DNA of 64,000 nt, from the NCBI RefSeq assembly GCF_016899955.1, contig NZ_JACJJL010000014.1, forward strand, positions 1 to 64,000. The letters are read 5' to 3'. The notes under the pieces are model-generated. The model made no database searches and was not told the origin of the DNA. It worked only from the letters and a program-made list of their open reading frames with translations. This DNA comes from Marseilla massiliensis. GTDB taxonomy: Bacteria > Bacteroidota > Bacteroidia > Bacteroidales > Bacteroidaceae. Both the position numbers and the translations under genes were made by a program. Below, in pieces: positions 1 to 9,381 of the stretch; the first letter of the stretch is position 1; every line of letters begins with the position of its first letter.

Positions 1-22
1 CAGGATCAAACTCTACATTGTA
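1..22 (-). rRNA. rrs: 16S ribosomal RNA, 5' end only
   Basis: Read on the minus strand, the first bases give AGAGTTTGATCCTG, the universally conserved start of bacterial 16S rRNA (the 27F primer site), preceded by a short ACAATGT stretch. The rest of the gene lies beyond the window start. The exact mature 5' end is judged from the usual eight or so bases before this motif. Confidence 0.93.
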
Positions 23-209
23 TAATTGACTTTTATCTTAAAACCTCAACGGACGTAAAGCCCGAAGGGTCTGTTCCGTACACAGGGCTGGCTAAATGCA
101 CAGCCCCGGCTCTCGCCTTGTACTGCTCTACATATCCTCTGTCTGTCTCAACCTGTCAAAGAACTCTTTCTCTCGCCGCTCATCAGGGGTTGTTCCCTGA
201 AAGCGGATG

Positions 210-240
210 CAAAGGTAGGCACTTTTTCACAAACCACAAA
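210..240 (-). promoter_or_regulatory. rRNA operon promoter
   Basis: On the minus strand a -33 box TTTG (240-237) is followed by exactly 19 nt and then TACCTTTG (217-210), a perfect match to the Bacteroidota TTTG-N19-21-TAnnTTTG promoter. It lies about 190 nt upstream of the 16S 5' end, as expected for an rRNA leader. The gap from 23 to about 640 otherwise holds this leader and A/T-rich upstream sequence. No convincing gene is seen there. Confidence 0.75.
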
Positions 241-637
241 ACATTCGCGGTTTTTTTTGCCTCCGGAAAACGTTTTTTTATATTTCACTTGACAAACATC
301 AAGCACAGTGGGACGCATACAATATAAATATAATAAGCGAAAACAAAATACACCAGCAACAATATGGCGCAGCAGAACAACTGGCATGGGGAACCGAGAC
401 GCGCAAGACGGTGAAACATAAGCAACATGCCTGCATTAGCCAAACAAGCACATACGAACGGCAAGAAACTGCCAACAGAATTAGGAGACAACCCGAACCT
501 GGGTGCTGAGTTCAGTTGCAAACAGGATAAACAAACAAAGCAAAGGAAAAGATACAGCTTCGACAACTAAACGACAAAGCGCAAAATATATGCCACCTGG
601 CGCATGCAAAAAGAGACCAGCGACAGACGTGAAAACG

Positions 638-688
638 GCAACCTGCGTTGCCGGCAGCCCTTTCAGGCAAACCGGCAACGCAGGTTGC
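638..688 (-). terminator. Hairpin downstream of pbp1A
   Basis: A perfect 17-bp inverted repeat (638-654 and 672-688, arm GCAACCTGCGTTGCCGG) with a 17-nt loop lies about 70 nt past the pbp1A stop. On the minus strand it is followed by CGTTTTC, so the U-tract is short. It is a likely intrinsic terminator or 3' end-stabilising hairpin. Confidence 0.6.
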
Positions 689-756
689 GATGATACGCCG
701 TCAGAAGCAAGGCACTGTGGTCGGCTCAAGGCCGACAGATGTCATGCCGACAAGCG

Positions 757-3069
757 TTACTCATATATTTCATCGATACCATCGACCTCAACCGAGTCGG
801 CGACAGCCCCACACGGATTGTAGTCTTTCGGCAAATCAAACACAGCACTCTCACTATACCCAAGGTCAGTGTCGGCAAACACGCTGCGCATATAATAAGC
901 CCAGATTGGGAGTGCCATCGTGGCACCCTGCCCCATGCGCATAGAGTCGAAGTGAATGTCGCGGTCGTCGCCGCCAACCCACACACCACTGACAAGTTCG
1001 GGAGTAACCCCGATGAACCACGCGTCGCTGTTGTTGTTGGTAGTTCCGGTCTTACCACCAATTTCACCTTTCATATTATAACGGAAGCGCAACCTGCCTG
1101 CCGTGCCGCCGTCGACCACCCCCTTGAGCATATACAGCATCTTGTTGGCGCTCTCGGCGCTTATAACCTCATTCATCCTCGGCTGGAATCGGGCTATGAC
1201 ATTGCCCTCATTGTCTTCAATCTTTGTGACAAACAAAGGCGCGCAACGTATGCCATGGTTGACGAAAGCCGTATATGCGCTCACCATCTCGGCTACAGAT
1301 ATGTCACATGGGCCAAGGCACAAGGCCATCGACGGATGTATGTCGGGGTTGTTCACGCCATACTCATGCAGCAAGTCTACAAAAGCCTGCGGGTTGAGCT
1401 TGCTCATAAGATACGCTGAAATCCAATTGTTGGACTGAGCAAGCCCCCACTTTAGCGTAACCATCTGCCCGTACCGCCTGCGGCTGGCATTCCTCGGTGT
1501 CCACCTCTGCCCGGCCACGATATACGTCTGTTGCACATTTGGCGCCATGTCGCATGGTGAGAATCCGTTTTCCATTGCCAGCGAATAAAGGAACGGCTTT
1601 ATGGTCGACCCTACCTGCCTGCGCCCTTCCATGCACATATCATATTTAAAATGTATGAAATCCATTCCACCGACATAAGCCTTGACAGCCCCGTCGACCG
1701 GGCTCATGCTCATGAACCCGGTGCGCAGGAACGACTTGTAATATCGTATAGAATCGAGCGGCGTCATCGTTGTGTCAATCTCGCCATGGTAAGTAAAGAC
1801 TGTCATTTCCGTAGGTGTGCGGAACGCCTTCCTTATGTCTGCCTCCGAAGCCCCATCGGCTTTCATCACCCGATAGCGCTCACTTTGCCTCACCGACCGC
1901 ATCAATATCTGGTTTACTTGGCTGCTTGTCAGTTTCCCGGAGAACGGAGCGGTTTTCTTTCCGCGGTTCTCGCGGTCGAAGGCCGGCTGCAAGAACTTCA
2001 CCACATGGTCGCGCACAGCCTTCTCGGCATACTCCTGCATTCTGGAGTCGATGGTGGTAAACACCTTCAGCCCGTCGGCATAAACGTTGTATGGCGTGCC
2101 GTCTTTCTTCGTATTCTTATGGCACCACCCACACAAGGGGTCGGTAGCCCAGTTCACAGAGTCCTGGTAAAACTTAACCATGTTCCACGACGGGTAGTCG
2201 GCCCGGCGCGGTTTCTCCATCGTCATGTACAGGCGCAGGAACTCCCGGAAGTAGGTTGCTATACCGTCCTTATGGTCGGCCACATGGAAATTGAGCTTCA
2301 AGGGCTCGGCAGAATACTGGTCATACTGCGCCTGGGTTAGGAAGCCGGCTTTCATCATCTGCATTAGCACCACGTTGCGCCGTTCGCGGCACCTCTCCGG
2401 GTTGCGCACAGGGTTATAATAAGACGGGTTCTTGCACAGGCCTATGAGCATGGCCGACTCCGTTACAGTAAGGTTGCGTGGCTCCTTCCCGAAGTAAGTG
2501 TTGGCCGCGGTCTTTATTCCCACGGCGTTGTGAAGGAAGTCGAAATAGTTGAGATACAACGCGATGATTTCATCCTTCGTGTAGTTCCGTTCAAGCTGCA
2601 CGGCAATGACCCACTCTATCGGCTTCTGCAACATACGCTCGGTGACACTGTGGGCCGTGCCCGAGTAAAGCTGCTTGGCCAGTTGCTGCGTTATGGTGGA
2701 ACCGCCGCCGGCATTCACCTGCCCCAGTATGCCGCGCTTGACGACCGCTCTTCCCAAAGCATAGAAGTCGATGCCCGAATGGTCGTAGAATCGAACATCC
2801 TCTGTGGCGATGAGCGCCTGTACAAGAGATGGCGACAACTGAGAAAAGTCCACGCAAATCCTGTTCTCCTTATTATAATTCCATGTACCCATTATCTTAC
2901 CATCGGCAGAATACACCTGCGTGGCAAAACGATCGATGGGATTTTGCAAATCCTCTACCGGCGGCATATAGCCTATCCACCCCTTGGCTATGGCGGTAAA
3001 AGCTACAGCTGCGAAAAGCACCACAAGCACCAACACGGTCCAAAGGAAGCGAACAAAGAACTTTCTCAT
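757..3069 (-). CDS. mrcA: Penicillin-binding protein 1A (bifunctional transglycosylase/transpeptidase)
   Basis: Class A PBP that polymerises lipid II into glycan strands and cross-links the peptides, anchored in the inner membrane and facing the periplasm. Residues 7-30 form an N-terminal membrane anchor. The GT51 transglycosylase domain follows, with catalytic glutamate E90 in ATEDVRF and the GGSTITQQLAKQ motif near 122-133. The transpeptidase domain has the three penicilloyl-serine motifs: STIK with S488, SNN at 546-548 and KTGT at 673-676. The 770-residue length is normal for the family. The gene stands alone, with a TAnnTTTG promoter just upstream and a hairpin downstream. The gene symbol follows the closest E. 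coli function; the domain call itself is firm. Confidence 0.95.
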   Translation of the reverse strand: MRKFFVRFLWTVLVLVVLFAAVAFTAIAKGWIGYMPPVEDLQNPIDRFATQVYSADGKIMGTWNYNKENRICVDFSQLSPSLVQALIATEDVRFYDHSGIDFYALGRAVVKRGILGQVNAGGGSTITQQLAKQLYSGTAHSVTERMLQKPIEWVIAVQLERNYTKDEIIALYLNYFDFLHNAVGIKTAANTYFGKEPRNLTVTESAMLIGLCKNPSYYNPVRNPERCRERRNVVLMQMMKAGFLTQAQYDQYSAEPLKLNFHVADHKDGIATYFREFLRLYMTMEKPRRADYPSWNMVKFYQDSVNWATDPLCGWCHKNTKKDGTPYNVYADGLKVFTTIDSRMQEYAEKAVRDHVVKFLQPAFDRENRGKKTAPFSGKLTSSQVNQILMRSVRQSERYRVMKADGASEADIRKAFRTPTEMTVFTYHGEIDTTMTPLDSIRYYKSFLRTGFMSMSPVDGAVKAYVGGMDFIHFKYDMCMEGRRQVGSTIKPFLYSLAMENGFSPCDMAPNVQQTYIVAGQRWTPRNASRRRYGQMVTLKWGLAQSNNWISAYLMSKLNPQAFVDLLHEYGVNNPDIHPSMALCLGPCDISVAEMVSAYTAFVNHGIRCAPLFVTKIEDNEGNVIARFQPRMNEVISAESANKMLYMLKGVVDGGTAGRLRFRYNMKGEIGGKTGTTNNNSDAWFIGVTPELVSGVWVGGDDRDIHFDSMRMGQGATMALPIWAYYMRSVFADTDLGYSESAVFDLPKDYNPCGAVADSVEVDGIDEIYE

Positions 3070-3102
3070 CTCAAAACGTAGTCATAATTAATTACCTTCA
3101 TG

Positions 3103-3110
3103 CAAAAGTA
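3103..3110 (-). promoter_or_regulatory. pbp1A promoter -7 box
   Basis: TACTTTTG on the minus strand matches TAnnTTTG. A TTTG lies about 18 nt upstream (3132-3129). The predicted transcript begins roughly 25-30 nt before the pbp1A start. Confidence 0.55.
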
Positions 3111-3186
3111 AGGATTTTACTTCACATACAAAAAAAATATGGTTGATTTTCTATGCCGTATATATCCAATTATCGGAAATTATGTG

Positions 3187-3194
3187 TACCTTAG
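3187..3194 (+). promoter_or_regulatory. pyrBI promoter -7 box
   Basis: TACCTTAG differs from TAnnTTTG by one base. It ends only 9 nt before the first possible pyrB ATG (3204). The alternative start at 3231 would leave a more ordinary leader of about 30 nt. Confidence 0.5.
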
Positions 3195-3203
3195 CGGTCG
3201 AAA

Positions 3204-4175
3204 ATGAACTTAAAACATATTACAGCACTGATGGAAAAGCATAATTTTGTCACTATCGCCGACATCACGAAAGAGAAGATACTCTACATGATTGATATGG
3301 CGCACGAATTTGAGAAACACCCCAACAGGGAACTGCTGAAAGGCAAAGTTGTGGCAACGCTGTTCTTCGAGCCCTCAACCCGCACCCGCCTGAGCTTCGA
3401 AACAGCGGCCAACCGCCTCGGGGCGCGCGTCATAGGATTTGCCGACCCAAAGGTGACCAGTGGCACTAAAGGCGAGACGCTCAAAGACACCATAATGATG
3501 GTGGCAAACTATGCAGACGTCATCGTGATGCGCCACTACATCGAAGGGGCCGCCCAGTATGCCAGCGAAGTGTCGCCGGTGCCCATTGTCAACGCCGGCG
3601 ACGGGGCCCACCAGCACCCGTCGCAGTGCATGCTCGACCTGTACTCCATATACAAGACCCAAGGAACGCTCGAAGGCCTGAACATATACCTCGTGGGCGA
3701 CCTTAAGTACGGGCGCACCGTCCACTCGCTCATCATGGCCATGCGCCATTTCTCTCCCACGTTCCACTTCGTAGCCCCAAAAGAGCTGGCCATGCCCGCA
3801 GAATACAAGCTTTACTGCAAGGAGCACGGCATAAAATATGAAGAGCACACCGAATTCACCGAAGACACTATTGCCGACGCCGACATCCTTTACATGACAC
3901 GAGTGCAGAAAGAGCGCTTCTCTGACCTCATGGAGTACGAACGTGTGAAAAACGTGTACATATTAAGAAACGACATGCTGGCCAAGGCCAAGCCAAACAT
4001 GAAGATACTGCACCCGCTGCCCAGAGTGAACGAAATAAACTACGACGTTGACTCAAACCCGCACGCCTACTACATACAACAGGCCGGCAACGGTCTTTAT
4101 GCCCGCGAGGCCATCTTCTGCGACGTGCTGGGAATTTCTTTAGACGAAGTTAAAAACGACAAAACAATCATCTGA
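3204..4175 (+). CDS. pyrB: Aspartate carbamoyltransferase catalytic subunit
   Basis: Catalyses carbamoyl phosphate + aspartate to N-carbamoylaspartate, the first committed step of pyrimidine synthesis. The carbamoyl-phosphate loop STRTR is at residues 58-62, and HPLPR (270-274) is the second substrate-binding motif. The length (323 residues) fits the family. Met10 (base 3231) is an alternative start that aligns better with Bacteroides PyrB N-termini as I recall them, and it gives a normal leader after the promoter. The gene is followed after 3 nt by the regulatory subunit, so the enzyme should be the allosteric catalytic/regulatory holoenzyme. Confidence 0.96.
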   Translation: MNLKHITALMEKHNFVTIADITKEKILYMIDMAHEFEKHPNRELLKGKVVATLFFEPSTRTRLSFETAANRLGARVIGFADPKVTSGTKGETLKDTIMMVANYADVIVMRHYIEGAAQYASEVSPVPIVNAGDGAHQHPSQCMLDLYSIYKTQGTLEGLNIYLVGDLKYGRTVHSLIMAMRHFSPTFHFVAPKELAMPAEYKLYCKEHGIKYEEHTEFTEDTIADADILYMTRVQKERFSDLMEYERVKNVYILRNDMLAKAKPNMKILHPLPRVNEINYDVDSNPHAYYIQQAGNGLYAREAIFCDVLGISLDEVKNDKTII

Positions 4176-4178
4176 CAC

Positions 4179-4634
4179 ATGAACAAGAACGAAATGCTCG
4201 TGGCCGCCATCAAAAACGGCACCGTCATCGACCACATACCAACCGACAAGACATACCAGGTGGTCAACCTGCTTAAGCTCGAAGAAATAGCCACGCCTGT
4301 AACAATAGGCTACAACTATCTGTCAAAGAAGCTCGGGCGCAAAGGCATAATAAAGGTGGAAGACAAATTTTTCACCGACGAGGAGATATCACGCCTCTCG
4401 GTTGTGGCCCCCAACATAGTGCTCAACATCATAAAAGACTATGAGGTGGTTGACAAAAAGACAGCCACCACACCCGACGAACTGCGTGGCATAGTGAAAT
4501 GCAACAATCCCAAATGCATAACCAACAACGAGCCCATGCAGACGCTTTTCCATGTGGTTGACAAAAAGAACGGCATACTAAAATGCCACTACTGCGAAAT
4601 GGAACAGGACATCGACAAGGTTGAACTCGTATGA
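4179..4634 (+). CDS. pyrI: Aspartate carbamoyltransferase regulatory subunit
   Basis: Non-catalytic subunit that binds nucleotide effectors and holds the catalytic trimers together. The N-terminal half is the nucleotide-binding domain ([11 protein letters not shown] near residues 14-24). The C-terminal domain has the four zinc-binding cysteines C108, C113, C136 and C139. The length of 151 is typical. It starts 3 nt after pyrB and is clearly cotranscribed with it; a strong hairpin follows. Confidence 0.96.
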   Translation: MNKNEMLVAAIKNGTVIDHIPTDKTYQVVNLLKLEEIATPVTIGYNYLSKKLGRKGIIKVEDKFFTDEEISRLSVVAPNIVLNIIKDYEVVDKKTATTPDELRGIVKCNNPKCITNNEPMQTLFHVVDKKNGILKCHYCEMEQDIDKVELV

Positions 4635-4679
4635 GCCGCGCCATCATCACAGCATAACTACAGAAAACGAAAATCCACG

Positions 4680-4713
4680 AAGCGCCGCCAACCATCATTT
4701 GTTGGCGGCGCTT
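4680..4713 (+). terminator. pyrBI terminator hairpin
   Basis: A perfect 13-bp stem (AAGCGCCGCCAAC, 4680-4692, pairing with 4701-4713) has an 8-nt loop and lies 45 nt after pyrI. The 3' tract is only weakly T-rich. Confidence 0.65.
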
Positions 4714-4840
4714 TGGCATCATAGGCAGATGCCATCAAGCGACCGCCCATATTGCAAACATTGCGGGCGCAGTCTGCAGGTTGCCACGCCTGCCACGGCT
4801 ATCAACCGAATAAATTACAACAGCCTGACAGTCATGAACT

Positions 4841-4928
4841 TACCGAAACGGTTGTTTTGCATTGCAAAACGGCACAAACCATCACGCCGAACGGCCCGTT
4901 TGGCATACTCAAACGGGCCGTTCGGCCA
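4841..4928. repeat. 22-nt-period palindromic repeat array, copy 1
   Basis: Four degenerate units carry ACGG cores at 4848, 4869, 4891 and 4913, giving spacings of 21, 22 and 22 nt. Units 3 and 4 together form a perfect 17-bp hairpin (4886-4902 with 4910-4926). The remaining gap between pyrI and the glyA promoter holds nothing else I can recognise. See the findings for the family description. Confidence 0.7.
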
Positions 4929-5202
4929 ACGACATGGTTAAGCATCAGGCTGTCGGCCGGCCATCATCGAATGGCAAGCAGCCACAACAACTCCCCTCAC
5001 CCGCCGTGCCACAGTCATTATTCCGGCACGGACCTCTCGGCATAACCATCAAGCAAAATCAGTGGCTGGCGGGTGGCCAGGCCCCACAAAAAGCCATTGG
5101 CGCAAGCCGTCAAAAACTCTTAACACTTTAGCACAATGCAGACAGCTGCGAAAAATGGAAGTTTTTAAGTGCAAAACGCTGTGTAATACCAAAATTATTG
5201 TG

Positions 5203-5210
5203 TACCTTTG
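5203..5210 (+). promoter_or_regulatory. glyA promoter -7 box
   Basis: TACCTTTG is an exact TAnnTTTG match, leaving a leader of about 75-80 nt before glyA. No clear -33 box is seen. Confidence 0.55.
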
Positions 5211-5292
5211 CAACACGGCCGCCTAAAGGCGGGCAATGCCGAATGCCGGCGGCCGACACAGCATGACTGTCATCAACAAACACTAATAAGAC

Positions 5293-6573
5293 ATGAAAAG
5301 AGATCAGGAGGTCTTCGACCTTATCGAAAGGGAGCACCAGCGCCAACTGAAAGGCATGGAGCTTATCGCGTCAGAGAATTTCGTCAGTGACGAGGTAATG
5401 GAAGCCATGGGCTCTTACCTCACAAACAAGTACGCTGAGGGCTACCCAGGCAAGCGCTATTACGGAGGCTGCGAAGTGGTAGACAAGGTGGAACAACTGG
5501 CCATCGACCGCGTGTGCAAGCTGTTCGGGGCAGAATATGCCAACGTACAGCCACACTCCGGAGCCCAAGCCAACGCCGCTGTGCTGCTGGCCGTGCTCAA
5601 GCCCGGCGACACATTCCTCGGTCTCAACCTCGCCCAGGGCGGCCACCTGTCACACGGTTCGGCCGTAAACACATCGGGCATACTATACAATCCGGTAGGC
5701 TACAACCTCAACCGCGAGACCGGCCGCGTTGACTACGACGAGATGGAACAGCTGGCCATCGAGCACAAACCGAAGCTCATCATCGGCGGAGGCTCTGCAT
5801 ACAGCCGCGAATGGGACTACAAGCGCATGCGCGAGATAGCCGACAAAGTGGGTGCACTGCTCATGATCGACATGGCCCACCCGGCCGGACTGATAGCTGC
5901 CGGACTGCTGGACAACCCGGTGAAGTATGCCCACATCGTGACCTCTACAACTCACAAGACCCTCCGTGGTCCGCGCGGCGGCATCATACTCATGGGCAAG
6001 GACTTTGAAAACCCATGGGGCCTGAAGACACCAAAGGGCGCAACGAAGATGATGAGCCAGATACTCAACTCGGCCGTATTCCCCGGACAGCAGGGCGGCC
6101 CGCTCGAGCACGTCATAGCAGCCAAGGCCGTTGCCTTCGGCGAAGCACTGCAGCCAGAGTTCAAGGAATGGGCAAAGCAGGTGCAGAAAAACGCCAAGGT
6201 GCTTGCCGACGAGCTTATCAAGCGTGGCTTCACCATCGTGAGCGGAGGCACAGACAACCACTCCATGCTCGTAGACCTGCGCTCGAAATATCCCGAACTG
6301 ACCGGCAAGGTGGCAGAAAACGCCCTTGTGGCCGCCGACATCACTGTAAACAAGAACATGGTGCCGTTTGACACACGCAGCGCTTTCCAAACCAGCGGCA
6401 TCCGTCTTGGCACACCTGCCATCACCACACGCGGCGCAAAGGAAGACCTCATGGTGCTCATAGCAGAACTGATTGAGGAGGTTCTCAACGCCCCCGAAGA
6501 CGAAAACGTAATCAGCAGCGTTCGCGCCCGTGTCAATGAGACAATGAAGAACTATCCGCTCTTTGCATATTAA
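5293..6573 (+). CDS. glyA: Serine hydroxymethyltransferase
   Basis: PLP enzyme interconverting serine and glycine with transfer of a one-carbon unit to tetrahydrofolate, in the cytoplasm. The PLP-binding lysine is K222 in the [13 protein letters not shown] motif. The N-terminal LIASENF and [15 protein letters not shown] motifs, which contribute substrate-binding residues, are present. The length of 426 residues is normal. It is monocistronic: a promoter box lies 80 nt upstream and a hairpin 70 nt downstream. Confidence 0.97.
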   Translation: MKRDQEVFDLIEREHQRQLKGMELIASENFVSDEVMEAMGSYLTNKYAEGYPGKRYYGGCEVVDKVEQLAIDRVCKLFGAEYANVQPHSGAQANAAVLLAVLKPGDTFLGLNLAQGGHLSHGSAVNTSGILYNPVGYNLNRETGRVDYDEMEQLAIEHKPKLIIGGGSAYSREWDYKRMREIADKVGALLMIDMAHPAGLIAAGLLDNPVKYAHIVTSTTHKTLRGPRGGIILMGKDFENPWGLKTPKGATKMMSQILNSAVFPGQQGGPLEHVIAAKAVAFGEALQPEFKEWAKQVQKNAKVLADELIKRGFTIVSGGTDNHSMLVDLRSKYPELTGKVAENALVAADITVNKNMVPFDTRSAFQTSGIRLGTPAITTRGAKEDLMVLIAELIEEVLNAPEDENVISSVRARVNETMKNYPLFAY

Positions 6574-6644
6574 TTTGACAAAAGGATTTTTATCCGGCCT
6601 GGAAGCCGTGCGCACGGCAGGCTTGCCCAGACCATAGCAACCTC

Positions 6645-6672
6645 GATGGCCGACCGTTAATGGTCGGCCATC
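6645..6672 (+). terminator. glyA terminator hairpin
   Basis: A perfect 11-bp stem (GATGGCCGACC, 6645-6655, with 6662-6672) has a 6-nt loop and lies about 70 nt after the glyA stop. There is no strong U-tract. Confidence 0.5.
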
Positions 6673-6754
6673 ATGCGTTATTACTTACAGAACCAAATTT
6701 GTTCCACACCAAGAAAAACCGCAATCAAAATTTCATTTTAAGCTCCAAAAATGC

Positions 6755-6762
6755 TATATTTG
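6755..6762 (+). promoter_or_regulatory. Promoter abutting the AlkD-like gene start
   Basis: TATATTTG is an exact TAnnTTTG box whose last base lies only 5 nt before the ATG at 6768. Transcription from it would begin at or next to the start codon, suggesting a leaderless mRNA. Confidence 0.55.
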
Positions 6763-6767
6763 CACTT

Positions 6768-7469
6768 ATGGACATAACAACAACCATAATTGAAGAGTTA
6801 ACGGCACTTTCAACCGAGGAAAAAAGGCAGGTGCTGCCCCGCTTTTTCAAGACCGGGCCGGGAGAATACGGCGAAGGCGACCTCTTCATCGGCACGGCCG
6901 TGCCAGACACAAGACAGGTGGCAAAAGCCCATCGTGACATATCCATGGCCGACGTCGAGGCATTGCTCAACTCTGAATGGCACGAGGTAAGGCTGGCCGC
7001 GCTGCTAATAATGGTGGCAAAAGCCAACAAGGCCGACGACAGCACAAGGAAAGAGCTGTTTGACTTCTACCTGAGCCACACTGACAGAATAAACAACTGG
7101 GACCTTGTAGACCTGTCGGTCAAAACTGTTGTAGGCGAATATCTGATGGACAAACCTCGCGACCAGCTCTACATTCTGGCCAAAAGCCAGTCACCATGGG
7201 AGGTGCGCATGGCCATAGTTTCCACATTTGCGTTCATACGCAAAGGCGAACTCGACGACACCTACCGGCTCTGCGACATGCTTATGAACCACAAACACGA
7301 GCTCATACACAAGGCGTGCGGGTGGATGTTGCGCGAAGCCGGCAAGCGAGACCCAGCCCGGCTGTATGACTATGTCTATGCAAACCTCAAGCGAATGCCC
7401 CGCACCATGCTGCGTTACGCAATCGAACGATTTGGCAAGAGTGAAAAAGCAACCCTCATGAAGAAATAA
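6768..7469 (+). CDS. DNA alkylation repair protein (AlkD-like HEAT-repeat glycosylase family)
   Basis: Resembles AlkD-type proteins, all-helical HEAT-like solenoids that bind DNA and can excise alkylated bases. The N-terminal motif RFFKTGPGEYGEGD, followed by VPDTRQVAK, is the family signature. The helical repeats run through to the C-terminus, where KACGWMLREAGKRD is also typical. I chose the start at 6768 because the protein then begins as relatives do (MDITTTIIEEL). An in-frame ATG at 6660 would add 36 residues unlike the family and would lie upstream of the promoter box. The length of 233 residues fits. Confidence 0.88.
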   Translation: MDITTTIIEELTALSTEEKRQVLPRFFKTGPGEYGEGDLFIGTAVPDTRQVAKAHRDISMADVEALLNSEWHEVRLAALLIMVAKANKADDSTRKELFDFYLSHTDRINNWDLVDLSVKTVVGEYLMDKPRDQLYILAKSQSPWEVRMAIVSTFAFIRKGELDDTYRLCDMLMNHKHELIHKACGWMLREAGKRDPARLYDYVYANLKRMPRTMLRYAIERFGKSEKATLMKK

Positions 7470-7484
7470 ATCCATACTTTAGCC

Positions 7485-9251
7485 ATGAACAGAGAAGAAG
7501 ATAGAATAAAGCTGATTCAACAGATGTGCGACGATGATCGCGAAGAAGAAGTGGTACGGATGATTGACGACCTGCCCGACGAGGAACGTACATACAAGAT
7601 TGTCGGACTGCAAGCACGCACGCTGTCAAACCTGGCGGGCATGATTCGCAGCGGGTATACAGAAAGCGAACTCAACCCCGACGACCTTGACAGGCGGGCA
7701 CTCAGCATACTGGCCGACACTGCCGAAGAGGGCAAGGACGACCCAAACTGGTGGTGCCGCAACGGATACACACGCATGGGACTGAACATGGAAGCCGAAG
7801 CCATACCTTTCTTTGAGCATGTCATGACGCTGATACCCGACGACCCGGAAACCCAAGAGTTTTGGAGCGACGTGCCGGAAGCCATCGAGAATTGCAAGAA
7901 AACCGTCGAATTTCTTGAGCATCCCACCCTACGCGAACCTCCATACATCAAAAAACGCTCGGTGATGATAGCCGTGTCGCGTGTCGACGACTTCACGGCC
8001 GACATGCAGGCGTTCAGAAACCGCATGGGCGACATTGCCGGATTGGAAAGCCTCGAGTTTGAAGACGTTTCACAAAACACGGAAACAAACACGATTGAGC
8101 ATGTTCACGGGCAGTTCTGCGGAGAGCCGTTCGACATGGAAATCGACCGGCTCGAGGCGTTCAACGCCTCTGGCATGTTCATCAGCTCCTACTTCAACAA
8201 ACAAGACCTGGAGCTGATTGGCCAAGAAAGGCCGGGCTACGGCATCGACATCCGCTTCGGAACAGCCAACCCACTGGCATGGCTCCACCTGCAGCTAAAG
8301 ATTGCCACAGCACTCGTACCAAAGCTCCTCGCCATTTATGACCTGTCAAGCCAGCAAGCCTTGTCGGAGTCGTATGTGGTCAGCACCGCACGATCGTCAT
8401 CAGGACCACATGCAAGTTTCGCCTACAGCATAGCTTCAGAAAGCAACGAACAAGGCTCCGACACTTGGCTGTACACCAACGGTCTGGCACGCTTCGGGCT
8501 GCCGGACATTGAGATTATGCACAGCGACGCCAACCACTCTGCATGCCACCGCAAACTGATAGAGGCTGTTGCTTCATACATGTTGTGGCACCAAGCCCCC
8601 GAAACACGACAGACAATGCGGCCGGATGTGCCGTTTGCCATCATGACGGGCAACGTGCCGCTATACATCAGGCTGCTGCCATGGAACGAGGCCATAAAGG
8701 ACGGACAGAAAGACAAGGCAACCCCAGGGTCGATAAGGACAAGGCTAAAAAAGATGAACGCCAACTCTTGCGTCATATTCGCCTACGAAAACGAAGACGC
8801 CATGGCAGCAGACGCATACCAACCGCTCTGGATGAAAGACGACTTCCTAACAAACGACAGGGCCGACGACCTGCGATTGCTGCACTGCGAGGAAGAACGC
8901 AAGTTCGCGCACGACTACTCAAACGAATACTTCTGGCTGCCCGAGCACGTGGCCAAGCGCACTCCGGAAAAGGTTTGGTTCAAGTTTGACCTGACAAACG
9001 ATGAAGGCGAGGTAGAAACAGTGTGGACAAGACTCATCAGCTACACCGACAGGCACAACTTTGAAGTGGAGATTGACGATACACCACTGGCTTTGCCTTA
9101 CGAACAAGGCGACAGGCTTCGCTTTGTAGACGAACATGACGTAAAGCTCATATCATGGATGGTAGAAACAGAACAATCCAACATCAACCCGGGTAACATA
9201 TATATTCTTGATGCCGAACCATCCATAAAACGCGAGCTCGGAATAGAATGA
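7485..9251 (+). CDS. DUF4026/DUF2314-like protein of unknown function
   Basis: A 588-residue acidic cytoplasmic protein with no signal peptide or membrane segment. Residues 1-130 are helical and look like degenerate TPR-type repeats. The middle part, from about 150 (VMIAVSRVDDFTADMQAF), recalls DUF4026. The C-terminal stretch, about 500-570 (VWFKFDLTNDEGEVETVWTR and GDRLRF), resembles DUF2314. These assignments are from memory of the families and are moderate at best. Its start lies 15 nt after the AlkD-like gene, so the two are probably cotranscribed. I cannot assign a function. Confidence 0.6.
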   Translation: MNREEDRIKLIQQMCDDDREEEVVRMIDDLPDEERTYKIVGLQARTLSNLAGMIRSGYTESELNPDDLDRRALSILADTAEEGKDDPNWWCRNGYTRMGLNMEAEAIPFFEHVMTLIPDDPETQEFWSDVPEAIENCKKTVEFLEHPTLREPPYIKKRSVMIAVSRVDDFTADMQAFRNRMGDIAGLESLEFEDVSQNTETNTIEHVHGQFCGEPFDMEIDRLEAFNASGMFISSYFNKQDLELIGQERPGYGIDIRFGTANPLAWLHLQLKIATALVPKLLAIYDLSSQQALSESYVVSTARSSSGPHASFAYSIASESNEQGSDTWLYTNGLARFGLPDIEIMHSDANHSACHRKLIEAVASYMLWHQAPETRQTMRPDVPFAIMTGNVPLYIRLLPWNEAIKDGQKDKATPGSIRTRLKKMNANSCVIFAYENEDAMAADAYQPLWMKDDFLTNDRADDLRLLHCEEERKFAHDYSNEYFWLPEHVAKRTPEKVWFKFDLTNDEGEVETVWTRLISYTDRHNFEVEIDDTPLALPYEQGDRLRFVDEHDVKLISWMVETEQSNINPGNIYILDAEPSIKRELGIE

Positions 9252-9381
9252 CGGCGCTCACATGTGGGCATACGGCCGACAAAGGCAAAGACTTCCTGCT
9301 GCCATGCCCGGCACACGGCATTGGCGCAGCGGCCGTCTGCCCACAGTGTACGCCATAATCCAAACACTACAGAAACAAACA

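Noticed and set aside
739-1438. Plus-strand frames opposite pbp1A
   Set aside because: Shadows of the PBP transpeptidase domain. The first also has an unlikely start.
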